Positions 62,057 through 64,000 of a stretch of 64,000 bases of DNA are shown piece after piece. The first letter of the stretch is position 1; each line of letters opens with the position of its first letter. The notes below the pieces were generated by a model. The model was not told the DNA's origin, did no database searches, and was given only the letters and a program-made list of their open reading frames with translations. This DNA comes from Streptomyces sulphureus DSM 40104 (GTDB lineage Bacteria > Actinomycetota > Actinomycetes > Streptomycetales > Streptomycetaceae). Both the position numbers and the translations under genes were made by a program. The stretch lies in NCBI RefSeq assembly GCF_000381025.1, contig NZ_KB905815.1:603789-667788 (forward strand), written 5' to 3'.

Positions 62057-63268
62057 TCAACCCCGCAAGTGTCCCGTGTCGTTGAAGAGCCGCACCGACG
62101 CGTTGCCGTCGGCGTAGTAGGCGACGGCGGAGAGGGAAGCCGCCGAGAGCTCCATACGGAAGAGGGACTCGGGCGGCGCACCGAGCGCCAGCCGCACCAG
62201 GGTCTTGATCGGCGTGACGTGCGTGACGAGCAGGACGGTCCTCCCCCGGTAGCGCGCGAGCAGCTCGTCCCTGGCCGCGGCGGTGCGGCGGCCCACGTCG
62301 GCGAACGACTCGCCCCCGCCCGTCGGTTGCGCCTCGGGAGAGGCGAGCCAGGCATCGAGGTCCGACGGGTGGCGCTCGCGCACCTCCCGGAAGGTGAGGC
62401 CCTCCCAAGCGCCGAAGTCGGTCTCGCGCAGGCCCTCTTCGGCGCGCACCTCCAGGCCGAGCCGCGCCGCGACGACCTCGGCCGTCTCGCGGCAGCGTCG
62501 CAACGGCGAGGTGACGACGGCCTCCACGGTGCCGCGGGCGGCGAGCGCGTCGGCGGCGGCGCGGGCCTGCGCCCTGCCCGCCTCGGAGAGTTCGGGGTCG
62601 GTGCCGCCGCTGCCGGAGAAGCGCTTCTGCGGGGTGAGGGACGTCTCGCCGTGCCGCAGGAGGACGAAGGTGGCGGGCGGACCGAGGTCGGGGCCCCACC
62701 CCTGCACGGTCCGCGGGGCGCGCTCGGCGCTCGCCCCGCCTGCCTGCACCGCCGTCTCCGCGACGGCAGCCTTCTCGGCACCCCGCCCCGCGGCCGCGGT
62801 CTGTGCCTCCAACTCCGCCGTCGACGCCCCCGGTTGCCACTCGCCGCCCTCGGCGCCCGCGTCCATCGCCTCGTTGGCGAGGCGGTCCGCGTGCTTGTTC
62901 TCGGCGCGCGGAATCCACTCGTACGTCACGGCACCCGGCGGGAAGACGCCGCGTGCCTGCTCCGCGAGGGGCTGCATGTCCGGGTGCCTGATCTGCCAGC
63001 GCCCCGACATCTGCTCCACGACGAGCTTGGAGTCCATCCGCACCAGGACGGCGGCCTCCGGGTCGAGCGTGTGCGCGGCACGAAGTCCGGCCAACAGCCC
63101 GCGGTACTCCGCCACGTTGTTGGTGGCGCGTCCGATGTACTCGGCGACCTCCTGGAGGGTCCCGCCCGTCGCGGCGTCCTTGACGACGGCGCCGTAGCCG
63201 GCGGGCCCGGGGTTGCCGCGGGAGCCGCCGTCGGCCTCGACGAGCAGGGTGCGGTGCGCAGCCGTCAC
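62057..63268 (-). CDS. Bifunctional RNase H / acid phosphatase
   Basis: A 403-residue fusion. The N-terminal RNase HI domain has catalytic acids in VEADGGSRGNPGPAGYG, NNVAEYRGLL and VRMDSKLVV. A linker rich in Ala and Glu (about residues 135-195) leads to a histidine phosphatase domain with LLRHGETS near residue 205 and the later THVTPIK histidine. The fusion is an actinobacterial hallmark; the phosphatase half acts on cobalamin-type phosphates in mycobacteria. GTG 63268 overlaps the zinc-ribbon gene stop. Confidence 0.92.
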   Translation of the reverse strand: MTAAHRTLLVEADGGSRGNPGPAGYGAVVKDAATGGTLQEVAEYIGRATNNVAEYRGLLAGLRAAHTLDPEAAVLVRMDSKLVVEQMSGRWQIRHPDMQPLAEQARGVFPPGAVTYEWIPRAENKHADRLANEAMDAGAEGGEWQPGASTAELEAQTAAAGRGAEKAAVAETAVQAGGASAERAPRTVQGWGPDLGPPATFVLLRHGETSLTPQKRFSGSGGTDPELSEAGRAQARAAADALAARGTVEAVVTSPLRRCRETAEVVAARLGLEVRAEEGLRETDFGAWEGLTFREVRERHPSDLDAWLASPEAQPTGGGESFADVGRRTAAARDELLARYRGRTVLLVTHVTPIKTLVRLALGAPPESLFRMELSAASLSAVAYYADGNASVRLFNDTGHLRG

Positions 63269-64000
63269 AGACCGGACTCGGGCGTGCGGACCAGGATGCG
63301 GTTGCAGTTCTCGCAGCGGACGACGGTGTCGGGGGCTGCGGAACGGAGATCGTTGAGCTCGGTGATGTTGAGCTCCAGGCGGCACCCCTCGCAGCGGCGC
63401 TGGTAGAGCTTGGCCGCGCCGACGCCGCCTTCGCGCTCGCGGATGCGGTCGTAGAGCTTCAGCAGGTCTTCGGGGACCGCGCCGGCGGTGACCTCGCGCT
63501 CCTTGCGGGTGGAGGAGATCTCGCCGTCGATCTCGGCGAGCGCCGCGTCCCTGCGCTCGGTGACCTCGGCGACGCGGTTGCTCGCCGACTCGGCGCGCTC
63601 GGCGAGCTCCTCCGCACGCTCCTGCGCGGACTCGCGTCGCTCCATCACCTCCAGGACGATGTCCTCCAGGTCGCCCTGGCGCTTGGCGAGCGAGGCGAGT
63701 TCGCTCTGGAGGTTCTCCAGGTCCTTCGGGTTGGTGACGGCGCCCGAGTCGAGGCGCTGCTGGTTGCGCGCGGCGCGCTGGCGGACCTGGTCGACGTCCT
63801 GCTCGGCCTTGGTCTGCTCGCGAGTGGTGTCGCTCTCCTCGGTCTGCGCGGCGACGAGCAGGTCGCGGAGCTGCACGAGGTCGGCCTCGAGTTGCTGCAC
63901 CTCCTGGTGTTCCGGGAGGTGGGAGCGGCGGTGCGCGAGCTGGGTGAGGCGGGTGTCGAGGTCCTGCACGTCGAGGAGTCGGATCTGGTCGGCTGGCGCG
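63265..64000 (-). CDS. Zinc-ribbon coiled-coil protein (N-terminus outside window)
   Basis: About 245 residues are visible and the frame stays open to the right edge, so the first few residues are missing. A long coiled coil (about residues 20-170) is rich in Glu, Gln and Arg. The C-terminal zinc ribbon has CEGCRLEL and CENCNRI. The family is conserved in actinobacteria next to the RNase H/phosphatase fusion, with which it overlaps by GTGA. A nucleic-acid or protein scaffold role is suggested by the fold only. Confidence 0.88.
   Translation of the reverse strand, partial: APADQIRLLDVQDLDTRLTQLAHRRSHLPEHQEVQQLEADLVQLRDLLVAAQTEESDTTREQTKAEQDVDQVRQRAARNQQRLDSGAVTNPKDLENLQSELASLAKRQGDLEDIVLEVMERRESAQERAEELAERAESASNRVAEVTERRDAALAEIDGEISSTRKEREVTAGAVPEDLLKLYDRIREREGGVGAAKLYQRRCEGCRLELNITELNDLRSAAPDTVVRCENCNRILVRTPESGL

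Overview
The window is high-GC actinobacterial chromosome, most likely Streptomyces or a close relative. Supporting features are the codon use, frequent GTG starts and ATGA/GTGA stop-start overlaps, a DUF574-type SAM methyltransferase (one intact copy and one remnant), a PucR-like regulator, a bifunctional RNase H/acid phosphatase and a GylR-like glycerol locus. I see no rRNA, tRNA, CRISPR array, prophage or intact transposon. The only mobile-element trace is a decayed IS110-type transposase fragment near 15.7-15.9 kb.

Layout. 0-6.3 kb: a Dpp/Opp-type peptide ABC transporter (two permeases, two ATPases) followed by a PaiB-like flavin-binding protein and a YtcJ-type amidohydrolase. 6.6-8.7 kb: a divergent LysR/YeiH pair. 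8.9-15.4 kb: a 5'-truncated methyltransferase, then a glycerol cluster of glpD, an IclR regulator, a glpK-like kinase and an alkyl-DHAP-synthase-like FAD enzyme. Two matching operator-like elements link the glpD/iclR and glpK/FAD-enzyme intergenic regions. 16.0-25.5 kb: a GntR/FCD regulator divergent from a six-gene catabolic operon: M24 metallohydrolase, TPP enzyme, MHS transporter, glutamate-type dehydrogenase, aldehyde dehydrogenase and L-2-hydroxyglutarate oxidase. The last four activities converge on 2-oxoglutarate and succinate.

25.6-35.2 kb: a two-module Lrp/AsnC regulator divergent from a tight six-gene operon: APC permease, CehA/McbA-type metallohydrolase, N,N-dimethylformamidase-like protein, cupin, agmatinase-type ureohydrolase and aldehyde dehydrogenase. 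A strong hairpin closes it. This is my best candidate for an undescribed pathway, probably uptake and stepwise C-N bond hydrolysis of a guanidino or amide compound. 35.4-39.5 kb: a truncated PEP-utilising-enzyme remnant, then glpF divergent from dhaKL, a second glycerol/dihydroxyacetone locus with no dhaM.

39.9-46.1 kb: an FtsX-type ABC exporter divergent from a NarL-type response regulator and histidine kinase, with a 20-bp palindrome in the shared intergenic region. 46.4-49.6 kb: a GntR regulator and glutaryl-CoA dehydrogenase divergent from a class III CoA transferase, a probable glutarate-to-crotonyl-CoA module. 49.8-52.9 kb: a HAD remnant, a small protein and a YtrA-regulated ABC transporter with a clear operator. 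53.3-64.0 kb: a regulator with two C-terminal helix-turn-helix segments, a small secreted protein, a lactonase, an amidotransferase, a methyltransferase, an unusual CX8CX2C radical-SAM-like protein, a YaaA homologue, a cupin, a KDPG aldolase behind a 20-bp palindrome, the RNase H/phosphatase fusion and a zinc-ribbon coiled-coil protein cut by the window edge.
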